DNA from: Streptomyces gelaticus
Lineage (GTDB): Bacteria > Actinomycetota > Actinomycetes > Streptomycetales > Streptomycetaceae
Assembly (NCBI RefSeq): GCF_014649535.1
Contig: NZ_BMTF01000030.1
Location: 1-64,000, forward strand
DNA length: 64,000 bases
Direction: 5' to 3'
Shown here: positions 1 to 8,093 of the stretch, in pieces
Position numbering within the stretch: position 1 is the stretch's first letter
Layout: every line of letters begins with the position of its first letter
Program-made: the position numbers and the translations under genes
The notes under the pieces: generated by a model
What the model saw: only the letters and a program-made list of their open reading frames with translations
What the model was told of the DNA's origin: nothing
Database searches by the model: none

Positions 1-1217
1 ACATGTGGATCATGGGTCTGGCCTTCTCCGGCTTCGGCACGATCCTCGGTTCGGTCAACTTCATCACCACGATCATCGGCATGCGCGCCCCCGGCATGAC
101 GATGTTCCGCCTGCCGATCTTCGTCTGGAACGTGCTGCTGACCGCTGTGCTGGTGCTGCTGGCCTTCCCCGTCCTCGCGGCGGCCCTGCTGGTTCTGGAG
201 GCGGACCGCAAGTTCGGTGCGCACGTCTTCGACCCGGCCTACGGCGGCGCACTGCTGTGGCAGCACCTCTTCTGGTTCTTCGGTCACCCGGAGGTGTACA
301 TCATCGCGCTGCCGTTCTTCGGCATCGTCACTGAGATCATCCCGGTCTTCAGCCGGAAGCCGATCTTCGGCTACATCGGTCTGATCAGTGCGACGATCGC
401 CATCGCGGGCCTCTCCGCGACCGTGTGGGCGCACCACATGTTCGTCACGGGTGCTGTGCTGCTGCCGTTCTTCTCGTTCATGACCTTTCTCATCGCGGTA
501 CCGACCGGTGTGAAGTTCTTCAACTGGATCGGCACCATGTGGCACGGGTCGCTGTCCTTCGAGACACCCATGCTCTGGGCCATCGGCTTCCTGGTGACTT
601 TCCTCTTCGGTGGTCTGACCGGTGTGATCCTCGCGTCGCCGCCGTTGGACTTCCACGTCTCGGACTCGTACTTCGTCGTCGCGCACTTCCACTATGTCGT
701 CTTCGGCACCGTGGTCTTCGCGATGTTCGCCGGATTCCACTTCTGGTGGCCGAAGTTCACCGGCAAGATGCTGGACGAGCGGCTCGGCAGGATCACGTTC
801 TGGACGCTGTTCGTGGGCTTCCACGGCACCTTCCTGGTGCAGCACTGGCTGGGTGCCGAGGGCATGCCGCGCCGTTACGCGGACTACCTCGCCGCGGACG
901 GCTTCACCGCGCTGAACACGATCTCGACGGTCTCCTCGGTCCTGCTCGGCCTGTCGATGCTGCCGTTCTTCTACAACGTGTGGAAGACCGCCAGGTACGG
1001 AAAGGACGTCGGTGTGGACGACCCGTGGGGCTACGGCCGTTCGCTGGAGTGGGTGACCTCCTGCCCGCCGCCGCGGCACAACTTCCTCACCCTGCCCCGC
1101 ATCCGTTCCGAATCCCCGGCGTTCGAACTGCATCACCCCTCGGTCCGCGCGCTCGACGAAGCCCTCAACCGCCCGGACACGGGACTGCCCCGGACCCCGG
1201 GAGACGAGCGGGACTGA
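1..1217 (+). CDS. ctaD: Cytochrome c oxidase subunit I, C-terminal part (cut by window edge)
   Basis: Catalytic haem-copper subunit of the aa3-type cytochrome oxidase in the plasma membrane; it reduces oxygen to water and pumps protons. About 404 residues are visible, so roughly the first third of a 560-580 residue protein lies outside the window. Diagnostic ligands are present: FGHPEVY with the CuB His and its cross-linked Tyr, the CuB pair in WAHHMF, and the haem ligands in AHFHYV. Most of the remaining length is membrane helices, ending in a polar tail. The neighbouring NADH dehydrogenase suggests a respiratory cluster rather than the usual ctaCDE locus, but upstream genes are not visible. 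Confidence 0.97.
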   Translation, partial: MWIMGLAFSGFGTILGSVNFITTIIGMRAPGMTMFRLPIFVWNVLLTAVLVLLAFPVLAAALLVLEADRKFGAHVFDPAYGGALLWQHLFWFFGHPEVYIIALPFFGIVTEIIPVFSRKPIFGYIGLISATIAIAGLSATVWAHHMFVTGAVLLPFFSFMTFLIAVPTGVKFFNWIGTMWHGSLSFETPMLWAIGFLVTFLFGGLTGVILASPPLDFHVSDSYFVVAHFHYVVFGTVVFAMFAGFHFWWPKFTGKMLDERLGRITFWTLFVGFHGTFLVQHWLGAEGMPRRYADYLAADGFTALNTISTVSSVLLGLSMLPFFYNVWKTARYGKDVGVDDPWGYGRSLEWVTSCPPPRHNFLTLPRIRSESPAFELHHPSVRALDEALNRPDTGLPRTPGDERD

Positions 1218-1245
1218 GCGCGGCGGCAGGCGAGAGGAGGAGCGA

Positions 1246-1587
1246 GTGGACCCGGAGAAGGAGAGCGCCCGCGGTCTGGCCCAGCTGCAGGGCTACCTGC
1301 TGTGGAGCGCCGAGATCGAGGAGGCCCGCCGCCGCGCGGGCCGCTTCACCGACGAGCTGCCCTGGCTCACCACGGCACAGCGCGAGGACGTGGAGCGCGT
1401 CTACACCGCCGACCGTCTCGCCGCATCACGGGCGACGCTCGCCCGCATCTCCGTCCGCGCCACCACGCTGCGCGGCGAGTACGAGGCGCGCTACCGCCTG
1501 CTCAGGGCACGCTGCGTGGCCGCCGGTGTCGTGTTCGCCGGCGCGGTCGGCGGCACCTGTACCGCACTCACCCTGCTGACCCGCTGA
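1246..1587 (+). CDS. Small protein with C-terminal membrane helix, next to ctaD
   Basis: A 113-residue protein of unknown function. The first 85 residues are charged and predicted helical; a single hydrophobic segment (about residues 88-110, rich in Ala, Val and Gly) should anchor the C-terminus in the membrane. The GTG start is preceded by GAGAGGAGG at good spacing and lies 28 bases after ctaD, so the two are probably co-transcribed. Small membrane proteins beside oxidase subunits can be assembly or accessory factors, but no known family was recognised; that role is inference from position only. Confidence 0.75.
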   Translation: MDPEKESARGLAQLQGYLLWSAEIEEARRRAGRFTDELPWLTTAQREDVERVYTADRLAASRATLARISVRATTLRGEYEARYRLLRARCVAAGVVFAGAVGGTCTALTLLTR

Positions 1588-1717
1588 CCGGGCGGCGTCG
1601 TCCGTCCGCCGTCCCCAGCAGGCGAACTCGCCCAAGGCTCGTGAAGATGGAACGACGGGCGCGTGCGACGGGGCAGGCGAACGGACGACCGTACAGGCCC
1701 GAGAAGGGACGAACACT

Positions 1718-3079
1718 GTGGCACGACCCAGGATCCTCGTGGTGGGCGCCGGATTCGCCGGAGTGGAGTGCGTACGCCGTCTGGAGCGCGGGCTCATCCC
1801 CGGTGAGGCGGAGATCGCGCTCGTCGCCCCCTTCTCGTACCAGCTCTACCTCCCCCTGCTGCCGCAGGTGGCGGCGGGCGTGCTCACCCCGCAGTCGGTC
1901 GCCGTGTCGCTGCGCCGCAGCCGCCGGCACCGCACCCGGATCATTCCGGGCAGGGCCATCGGCGTGGACCCCAAGGCGAAGATCTGCATCATCCGCAAGA
2001 TCACCGACGAGATCGTCCACGAGCCCTACGACTACATCGTGCTCAGCGCCGGAAGCGTCACCCGCACCTTCGACATCCCGGGTCTGGTGGACAATGCGCG
2101 GGGCATGAAGACACTGGCCGAGGCCGCTTACGTACGGGACCATGTGATCGCCCAGCTCGACCTCGCGGACGCCAGTCACGACGAGAACGAACGCGCCTCG
2201 CGCCTTCAGTTCGTGGTGGTCGGCGGCGGTTACGCCGGCACCGAGACGGCCGCCTGTCTCCACCGCCTCACCACCAACGCGGTCAGGCAGTACCCGAGGC
2301 TCGACCCGAAGCTCATCAAGTGGCACCTCATCGACATCGCTCCGAAGCTGATGCCCGAGCTGGGCGACAAGCTGGGCCGGAGTGCCCTGGAGGTGCTGCG
2401 CGCCCGGGGCATCGAGGTGTCGCTCGGCGTCTCGGTCGCCGAGGCCGCCCCGGAGAAGGTGACCCTCACCGATGGCCGGGTGCTGCCCTGCCGGACCCTG
2501 ATCTGGACGGCGGGCGTCACCGCGAGCCCGCTGGTCACCACGTTCGACGCGGAGACGGTACGCGGCCGGCTGGCCGTCACCCCCGAGATGCGCCTGCCGG
2601 GCTTCGACGGCGTCTTCGCCCTCGGCGACTGCGCGGCCGTACCGGACCTGAGCAAGGGTGACGGAGCGGTCTGCCCGCCCACCGCGCAGCACGCCATGCG
2701 CCAGGGCCGCAGGCTCGCCGACAACCTCATCGCAACCCTGCGCCGCCAGCCGCTGAAACCGTACGTCCACAGGGACCTCGGCCTCGTCGTGGACCTCGGC
2801 GGCAAGGACGCGGTCTCCAAGCCGCTCGGCGTCGAGCTGCACGGAGTCCCCGCGCAGGCCGTCGCCCGCGGATACCACTGGTCGGCGCTGCGGACCAATG
2901 TCGCCAAGGTGCGGGTGATGACCAACTGGGTGCTCAACGCGGTCGCGGGCGACGACTTCGTACGCACCGGATTCCTGTCCCGGCAGCCGGCCAAACTGCG
3001 CGACTTCGAGTACACGGACGCCTACCTCACACCGGCGCAGGTCCGCGAGCAGACCGCCTCGCTGCACCCCGGCACCTGA
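1718..3079 (+). CDS. ndh: Type II NADH dehydrogenase-like NAD/FAD oxidoreductase
   Basis: A 453-residue non-proton-pumping NADH:quinone oxidoreductase of the NDH-2 family, a peripheral membrane flavoprotein feeding electrons to menaquinone. Two dinucleotide-binding Rossmann motifs are visible, VVGAGFAGVE at residues 6-15 for FAD and VVGGGYAGTETA near residue 168 for NADH, with the FAD-contacting ALGDCA near residue 304. It starts at GTG with GAAGGGACGAAC upstream, 130 bases after the small membrane protein. Placement after ctaD suggests an alternative respiratory chain that bypasses complex I. Other members of the fold (rubredoxin or ferredoxin reductases) are possible but fit less well. Confidence 0.9.
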   Translation: MARPRILVVGAGFAGVECVRRLERGLIPGEAEIALVAPFSYQLYLPLLPQVAAGVLTPQSVAVSLRRSRRHRTRIIPGRAIGVDPKAKICIIRKITDEIVHEPYDYIVLSAGSVTRTFDIPGLVDNARGMKTLAEAAYVRDHVIAQLDLADASHDENERASRLQFVVVGGGYAGTETAACLHRLTTNAVRQYPRLDPKLIKWHLIDIAPKLMPELGDKLGRSALEVLRARGIEVSLGVSVAEAAPEKVTLTDGRVLPCRTLIWTAGVTASPLVTTFDAETVRGRLAVTPEMRLPGFDGVFALGDCAAVPDLSKGDGAVCPPTAQHAMRQGRRLADNLIATLRRQPLKPYVHRDLGLVVDLGGKDAVSKPLGVELHGVPAQAVARGYHWSALRTNVAKVRVMTNWVLNAVAGDDFVRTGFLSRQPAKLRDFEYTDAYLTPAQVREQTASLHPGT

Positions 3080-3089
3080 GCGCGCACGG

Positions 3090-3128
3090 CTCCGCCCCGG
3101 CCGCGCCCACCGCAGGGCCGGGGCGGAG
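3090..3128. terminator. Hairpin between convergent ndh and aldo/keto reductase genes
   Basis: A perfect 13-bp inverted repeat, CTCCGCCCCGGCC at 3090-3102 and its complement at 3116-3128, with a 13-base loop. It lies in the 63-base gap between two genes that face each other and could terminate transcription from both sides. No T-run follows, which is usual in Streptomyces. Confidence 0.7.
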
Positions 3129-3142
3129 AACGGCCGGCCGGA

Positions 3143-4141
3143 TCAGCTGTTGCCCGCGTGCCCGGCCGTCAGTCCGGGATCCCGCTCGACCACCGGGTCC
3201 AGGATGTCGTCGACGCCCTTCAGCAGCTCCGCGTCGAGCGTCACACCGGCCGCCGCGGCGTTCTCCGCCACCTGCTCCGGCCGGGAGGCGCCGACGATCG
3301 CGGCCGAGACGTTCGAGTTCTGCAGCACCCACGCGACCGCGAGCTGGGCCAGGCTGAGACCGGCGCCGTCGGCGAGCGGCCGGAGCCGCTGGACGCGCTC
3401 CAGCACGTCGTCGCGCAACCAGTCGGCGATCATGTTCGCGCCGCCCTTGTCGTCCGTCGCCCGCGAACCGGCCGGGAGCGGCGCACCGGGCCTGTACTTG
3501 CCCGTGAGTGCGCCCTGGGCGATCGGGGACCAGACGATCTGGCCGATGCCCAGCTCCTCGGACGCGGGCACCACATCGTCCTCGATGATCCGCCACAGCG
3601 CCGAGTACTGAGGCTGGTTGGAGATCAGCGGCACCCGCAGCTCGCGGGCCAGTGCGTGTCCGGCACGGAGCTGGTCGGCCGTCCACTCCGAAACACCGAT
3701 GTACAGCGCCTTGCCGGAACGGACGACGTCGGCGAACGCCTCCATGGTCTCCTCCAGCGGTGTGGAGTGGTCGTAGCGGTGGGCCTGGTACAGGTCCACG
3801 TAGTCCGTCTGCAGTCGGCGCAGCGAGCTGTCGATGGACTCCATGATGTGCTTGCGGCCGAGCCCCCGGTCGTTGTGCCCGGGGCCGGTCGGGAAGTAGA
3901 CCTTGGTGAACACCTCCAGCCCTTCACGGCGTTCGTTCTTCAGCGCCCTGCCCAGGACGGCTTCGGCCCGGGTCTCGGCGTAGACGTCCGCGGTGTCGAA
4001 AGTGGTGATTCCGGCGTCCAGGGCAGCGCGGATGCAGGCGAGCGCTGTCTCCTCCTCCACCTGGGAGCCGTGAGTGAGCCAGTTTCCGTAAGCGATCTCG
4101 CTGATGGTCAGGCCGCTGCGGCCGAGTCGGCGGAACTCCAT
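3143..4141 (-). CDS. Aldo/keto reductase family oxidoreductase
   Basis: A 332-residue NADPH-dependent reductase with the TIM-barrel AKR fold, of the type related to voltage-gated potassium channel beta subunits. The catalytic tetrad can be placed: Asp and Tyr in FDTADVYAE (about residues 50-58), Lys in VFTKVYF (about 84-90) and His in YQAHRYD (about 120-126). The C-terminal half carries the cofactor-binding GASRPEQ stretch. ATG at 4141 is preferred over the longer frame because it begins at the family N-terminus MEFRRLGRSG and has GGGAGAG just upstream. Physiological substrate unknown. Confidence 0.93.
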   Translation of the reverse strand: MEFRRLGRSGLTISEIAYGNWLTHGSQVEEETALACIRAALDAGITTFDTADVYAETRAEAVLGRALKNERREGLEVFTKVYFPTGPGHNDRGLGRKHIMESIDSSLRRLQTDYVDLYQAHRYDHSTPLEETMEAFADVVRSGKALYIGVSEWTADQLRAGHALARELRVPLISNQPQYSALWRIIEDDVVPASEELGIGQIVWSPIAQGALTGKYRPGAPLPAGSRATDDKGGANMIADWLRDDVLERVQRLRPLADGAGLSLAQLAVAWVLQNSNVSAAIVGASRPEQVAENAAAAGVTLDAELLKGVDDILDPVVERDPGLTAGHAGNS

Positions 4142-4227
4142 GTGGCTGCTCTCCCTGTGTTGGTGAGGCCGGATCATGTGATGGCCCGGCCATGCTATTG
4201 CGCCGGGCCGGAGCCGCTCGGGCAGGC

Positions 4228-4345
4228 TCAGGACTCCGGGACGGTGCGGTGGACGGCGCGGAGGAAGGCCGCGTTGTCCGGGGTGCGGCGGATCCGGTCG
4301 AGCAGTGTCTCCAGCGCGTTCTGCGGGTCCCTGGCGACCGGTTGC
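4228..4345 (-). pseudogene. 3' stump of a Rho-like transcription terminator gene
   Basis: Reading the minus strand into the TGA at 4228-4230 gives about 35 codons ending ALETLLDRIRRTPDNAAFL and then RAVHRTVPES. The spacing of ALE, LL, T, N, FL, V and T resembles the C-terminal tail of transcription termination factor Rho. No start codon or earlier Rho sequence is present: beyond about 4345 the DNA belongs to an acetyltransferase on the other strand. This looks like the surviving 3' end of a deleted gene. The family assignment rests on a short stretch and is tentative. Confidence 0.5.
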
Positions 4346-4835
4346 CGCTCCGGGCTACCGGCTGACCTCCTGGGAAGGCACCGTCCCGGACGAGCTCGCG
4401 CCGACGTTCGCCGCGTCCCGCCGGGCCATGGACGACATGCCCATGGACGACACCGACTTCGGCACGGTCACCTGGGACGTGGACCGGGTCCGCTCCGCGG
4501 CGGCGGCCGTCGCGGCGCGCGGCGATCTGCTCCACACGGTCGCGGCGGTCGACGAGTCCGACGCCACGATCGTGGGCTTCACGGAACTGGTCGTCCCGGG
4601 CGACGGGAAGGGCGACGCCCAGCACTACGGCACCGGAGTCCTTCCCGAGCACCGGGGCCACGGCCTCGGCCGGTGGATGAAGGCGCGGTCCATCCTCCGG
4701 GCCCGCGAGAGCCATCCGGGTCTGGAGGGGCTGCTGACGGACACCGCCGACAGCAATACGCACATGCGGCGCATCAACGACGAGTTCGGCTACGAGCCGA
4801 CCCACAAGTCGGTCGAGTACCAGCTCGATCTGTAG
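4305..4835 (+). pseudogene. GNAT acetyltransferase lacking its N-terminal half
   Basis: The frame encodes the C-terminal acetyltransferase domain of a larger tandem-GNAT protein: GYRLTSWEG from about 4350, then TWDVDRVR, the acetyl-CoA-binding VLPEHRGHGLGRWMK and the end motif NEFGYEPTHKSVEYQLDL. Related proteins are nearly 400 residues; the first 180-200 residues are absent. The first 15 codons of the open frame (from GTG 4305) run antisense through the Rho-like stump and are not family sequence. A shortened protein might still be made, but loss of the first domain and promoter makes a pseudogene more likely. Confidence 0.7.
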
Positions 4836-4846
4836 GAGCCGTCCGT

Positions 4847-4877
4847 CCGGTGGCCGGGGAGAGGCCCCGGCCACCGG
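4847..4877. terminator. Hairpin after the meaB operon
   Basis: Perfect 13-bp inverted repeat: CCGGTGGCCGGGG at 4847-4859, its complement at 4865-4877, 5-base loop AGAGG. It sits just past the meaB stop on the minus strand and just past the acetyltransferase relic on the plus strand, so it can serve as a two-way terminator. Confidence 0.75.
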
Positions 4878-4889
4878 TCTGCTTCCGGA

Positions 4890-5879
4890 TCAGGCCGTGC
4901 CCCGGAACGCGGCCAGGATCCGCTCGGCCGCCAGCGTGGCCGTCAACTCGCCGTCCCGGACGCGCCGTTCCAGCCCAGGAGTGAGCGCGCGTACCTCCGG
5001 ATGGCCGCGCAGACACTCCAGCAGCTCGTCCCGCACCATCGTCCAGGTCCAGTCGACCTGCTGGTCACGCCGCTTCGCGGCGAGTCTGCCAGTTGATTCC
5101 AGCAGCGCGCGGTGCTGCTCAAGCCGCTCCCACAGTGTGTCGAGACCGGCCGACTCACGGGCACTGCAGGTAAGGACGGGCGGGGTCCACGCCGCGTCCA
5201 CCGGATGCATCAGCCGCAGCGCACCCGCCAGTTCACGTGCGGCCGCGCGGGCGTCGCGCTCGTGCGGGCCGTCCGCCTTGTTGACCGCGATCGCGTCCGC
5301 CAGCTCCAGCACACCCTTCTTGATGCCCTGGAGCTGATCGCCGGTCCGGGCCAGCGTCAGCAGCAGAAACGTGTCGACCATGTTGGCCACCGCCGTCTCC
5401 GACTGCCCGACGCCGACCGTCTCCACCAGCACCACGTCGTACCCCGCGGCCTCCATCACCACGATGGACTCCCGGGTCGCCTTGGCCACCCCGCCGAGGG
5501 TCCCGGCAGTCGGGGACGGGCGCACGAACGCCGCCGGGTCCACCGCGAGCCGCTCCATCCGGGTCTTGTCGCCCAGGATGGAGCCGCCCGTACGGCTGGA
5601 GGACGGGTCGACGGCCAGCACCGCGACCCGGTGCCCGAGCCCGGTGAGCATCGTGCCGAGCGCGTCGATGAAGGTGGACTTCCCGACGCCCGGCACGCCG
5701 CTGATGCCGATTCGCCGCGCGGCGCCGGAGTGCGGCAGCAGCTCGCGCAGCAACTGCTGGGCCAGCGCCCGGTGATCGGGGCGGGTGGACTCGACGAGAG
5801 TGATGGCGCGCGCGATGTGCGCCCGCTTCCCGTCGAGCACTCCCTTCGCATAGCTGTCGATGTCGATCTTCGGAGCCAT
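4890..5879 (-). CDS. meaB: Methylmalonyl-CoA mutase-associated GTPase
   Basis: A 329-residue G3E-class P-loop GTPase that chaperones adenosylcobalamin loading into methylmalonyl-CoA mutase and protects or reactivates the enzyme. Walker A is GVPGVGKST at residues 61-69; downstream are DPSSSRTGGSILGDKTRM (Mg-binding region), VETVGVGQSE (switch) and NKADG (guanine specificity). Length is normal for MeaB/ArgK. It is the last gene of the operon, 12 bases after mutB, as expected for a dedicated mutase chaperone. Confidence 0.96.
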   Translation of the reverse strand: MAPKIDIDSYAKGVLDGKRAHIARAITLVESTRPDHRALAQQLLRELLPHSGAARRIGISGVPGVGKSTFIDALGTMLTGLGHRVAVLAVDPSSSRTGGSILGDKTRMERLAVDPAAFVRPSPTAGTLGGVAKATRESIVVMEAAGYDVVLVETVGVGQSETAVANMVDTFLLLTLARTGDQLQGIKKGVLELADAIAVNKADGPHERDARAAARELAGALRLMHPVDAAWTPPVLTCSARESAGLDTLWERLEQHRALLESTGRLAAKRRDQQVDWTWTMVRDELLECLRGHPEVRALTPGLERRVRDGELTATLAAERILAAFRGTA

Positions 5880-5891
5880 CGGGTCAGCGGC

Positions 5892-8093
5892 TCACAGCTC
5901 GTGACCGAGCGCGGCACCGAGCCGCGTCACCAGGTCGTACGCGGCATCCGGAATCACCGTGCCGGGCGGGAACACGGCCGTCGCGCCCGCCTCGTGCAGC
6001 GCCTCGACGTCCTGCGGCGGAATCACCCCGCCCACCACGATCATGATGTCCTCGCGCCCTTCGGCCGCCAGCTCCTCGCGGAGCGCCGGCACCAGCGTGA
6101 GGTGCCCGGCGGCCAGCGAGGAGACGCCCACGACGTGCACATCCGCCTCCACCGCCTGCCGCGCCACCTCGGCCGGCGTCTGGAACAGCGGGCCGACGTC
6201 GACGTCGAAGCCCAGGTCGGCGAAGGCCGTCGAGATCACCTTCTGGCCGCGGTCGTGACCGTCCTGGCCCATCTTGGCGACCAGGATGCGCGGACGGCGC
6301 CCCTCGGCCCCCTCGAACCTGTCCACCAGTGCCCGGGTCCGGTCCACGGAAGGGGATTCACCTGCCTCGTTGCGATACACACCGGAGATCGTACGGATCT
6401 GGCCCGCATGCCTCCCGTACACCTTCTCCAGGGCGTCCGAGATCTCGCCCACGGTCGCCATCGCGCGTGCCGCGTCGACGGCGAGGGCCAGCAGATTGCC
6501 TTCGAGACCGGGGCCGGGCTCCCGCCCGGCCGCCTCCGTGAGCGCGTCGAGCGCGGCCCTGCAGGCCGACTCGTCGCGCTCCTCGCGCAGTCGGCGCAGC
6601 TTCTCGATCTGCTGGGCGCGCACCGAGGAGTTGTCGACCTTGAGCACATCGATCTGCTCATCGGTCTCCACCCGGTACTTGTTGACCCCGATCACCGGCT
6701 GGCGTCCGGAGTCGATCCGCGCCTGGGTGCGGGCCGCGGCCTCCTCCACCCGGAGCTTCGGGATACCCGCGTCGATGGCCTGCGCCATGCCGCCCGCGGC
6801 CTCGACCTCCTCGATGTGCTGCCAGGCCCGGCGCGCCAGGTCGTACGTCAGCCGCTCCACGTAGGCGCTGCCGCCCCACGGGTCGATGACCCGGCCGGTG
6901 CCCGACTCCTGCTGGAGCAGCAGCTGGGTGTTCCGGGCGATCCGGGCGGAGAAGTCCGTCGGCAGGGCGAGCGCCTCGTCGAGCGCGTTGGTGTGCAGCG
7001 ACTGGGTGTGCCCCTGGGTGGCGGCCATCGCCTCCACACAGGTCCGGGTGACGTTGTTGAACACGTCCTGCGCGGTCAGCGACCACCCCGAGGTCTGCGA
7101 ATGGGTGCGCAGCGAAAGCGACTTGGCGTTCTTCGGGTCGAACTCCTTGACCAGCTTGGCCCAGAGCAGCCGGGCCGCACGCAACTTCGCGATCTCCATG
7201 AAGAAGTTCATGCCGATCGCCCAGAAGAACGACAGCCGCGGTGCGAAGGCATCCACGTCGAGACCGGCGTTCCGCCCGGCCCGCAGATACTCCACACCGT
7301 CCGCGAGGGTGTACGCCAGCTCCAGATCGGCCGTCGCACCCGCCTCCTGGATGTGGTAGCCGGAGATGGAGATCGAGTTGTAGCGCGGCATCTTCTGCGA
7401 GGTGTACGCGAAGATGTCGGAGATGATCCGCATCGAGGGCTTCGGCGGATAGATGTAGGTGTTGCGGACCATGAACTCCTTCAGAATGTCGTTCTGAATG
7501 GTCCCGGCCAGCTTCTCGGGCCCGACGCCCTGTTCCTCCGCGGCCACGATGTACAGCGCCAGCACGGGGAGAACCGCGCCGTTCATCGTCATCGACACCG
7601 ACATCCGGTCCAGCGGGATGCCGTCGAAGAGCTGCCGCATGTCGTAGATCGAGTCGATCGCCACGCCCGCCATGCCGACGTCGCCGGTCACCCTCGGGTG
7701 GTCGCTGTCGTAGCCGCGGTGGGTCGGCAGGTCGAAGGCGACGGAGAGGCCCTTCTGCCCGGCCGCGAGGTTGCGGCGGTAGAAGGCGTTGGACTCCTCG
7801 GCGGTGGAGAACCCGGCGTACTGCCGGATCGTCCAGGGCTGATTGACGTACATCGTCGGGTACGGGCCCCGCAGATACGGGGCGATGCCGGGGTACGTAC
7901 CGAGGAAGTCGAGCCCTTCGAGGTCGTGCCCGGTGTACAGCGGCTTGACCGTGATGCCTTCCGGGGTCTCCCACAGCAGGTCGCCGTCAGAACTGCCGGA
8001 GGACTCCTTCACCGAGGTGCGCCACCGCTCCTCGGACACGTCGCAGGCGGCGCCCGGACCGAGCTCGATGCCGCAGAAGTCAGGGATACGCAT
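5892..8093 (-). CDS. mutB: Methylmalonyl-CoA mutase, large (catalytic) subunit
   Basis: A 733-residue catalytic subunit that interconverts succinyl-CoA and (R)-methylmalonyl-CoA with adenosylcobalamin, linking propionate, odd-chain and branched-chain catabolism to the TCA cycle and supplying extender units for polyketides. The N-terminal two thirds form the substrate TIM barrel (TMYVNQPWTIRQYAGFSTAE near residue 80); the C-terminal cobalamin domain has the base-off ligand motif DGHDRG near residue 610. The ATG at 8093 overlaps the mutA stop by one base (TAATG), implying translational coupling. The same frame stays open far upstream through mutA, but that is antiparallel-free shadow, not coding. 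Confidence 0.98.
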   Translation of the reverse strand: MRIPDFCGIELGPGAACDVSEERWRTSVKESSGSSDGDLLWETPEGITVKPLYTGHDLEGLDFLGTYPGIAPYLRGPYPTMYVNQPWTIRQYAGFSTAEESNAFYRRNLAAGQKGLSVAFDLPTHRGYDSDHPRVTGDVGMAGVAIDSIYDMRQLFDGIPLDRMSVSMTMNGAVLPVLALYIVAAEEQGVGPEKLAGTIQNDILKEFMVRNTYIYPPKPSMRIISDIFAYTSQKMPRYNSISISGYHIQEAGATADLELAYTLADGVEYLRAGRNAGLDVDAFAPRLSFFWAIGMNFFMEIAKLRAARLLWAKLVKEFDPKNAKSLSLRTHSQTSGWSLTAQDVFNNVTRTCVEAMAATQGHTQSLHTNALDEALALPTDFSARIARNTQLLLQQESGTGRVIDPWGGSAYVERLTYDLARRAWQHIEEVEAAGGMAQAIDAGIPKLRVEEAAARTQARIDSGRQPVIGVNKYRVETDEQIDVLKVDNSSVRAQQIEKLRRLREERDESACRAALDALTEAAGREPGPGLEGNLLALAVDAARAMATVGEISDALEKVYGRHAGQIRTISGVYRNEAGESPSVDRTRALVDRFEGAEGRRPRILVAKMGQDGHDRGQKVISTAFADLGFDVDVGPLFQTPAEVARQAVEADVHVVGVSSLAAGHLTLVPALREELAAEGREDIMIVVGGVIPPQDVEALHEAGATAVFPPGTVIPDAAYDLVTRLGAALGHEL

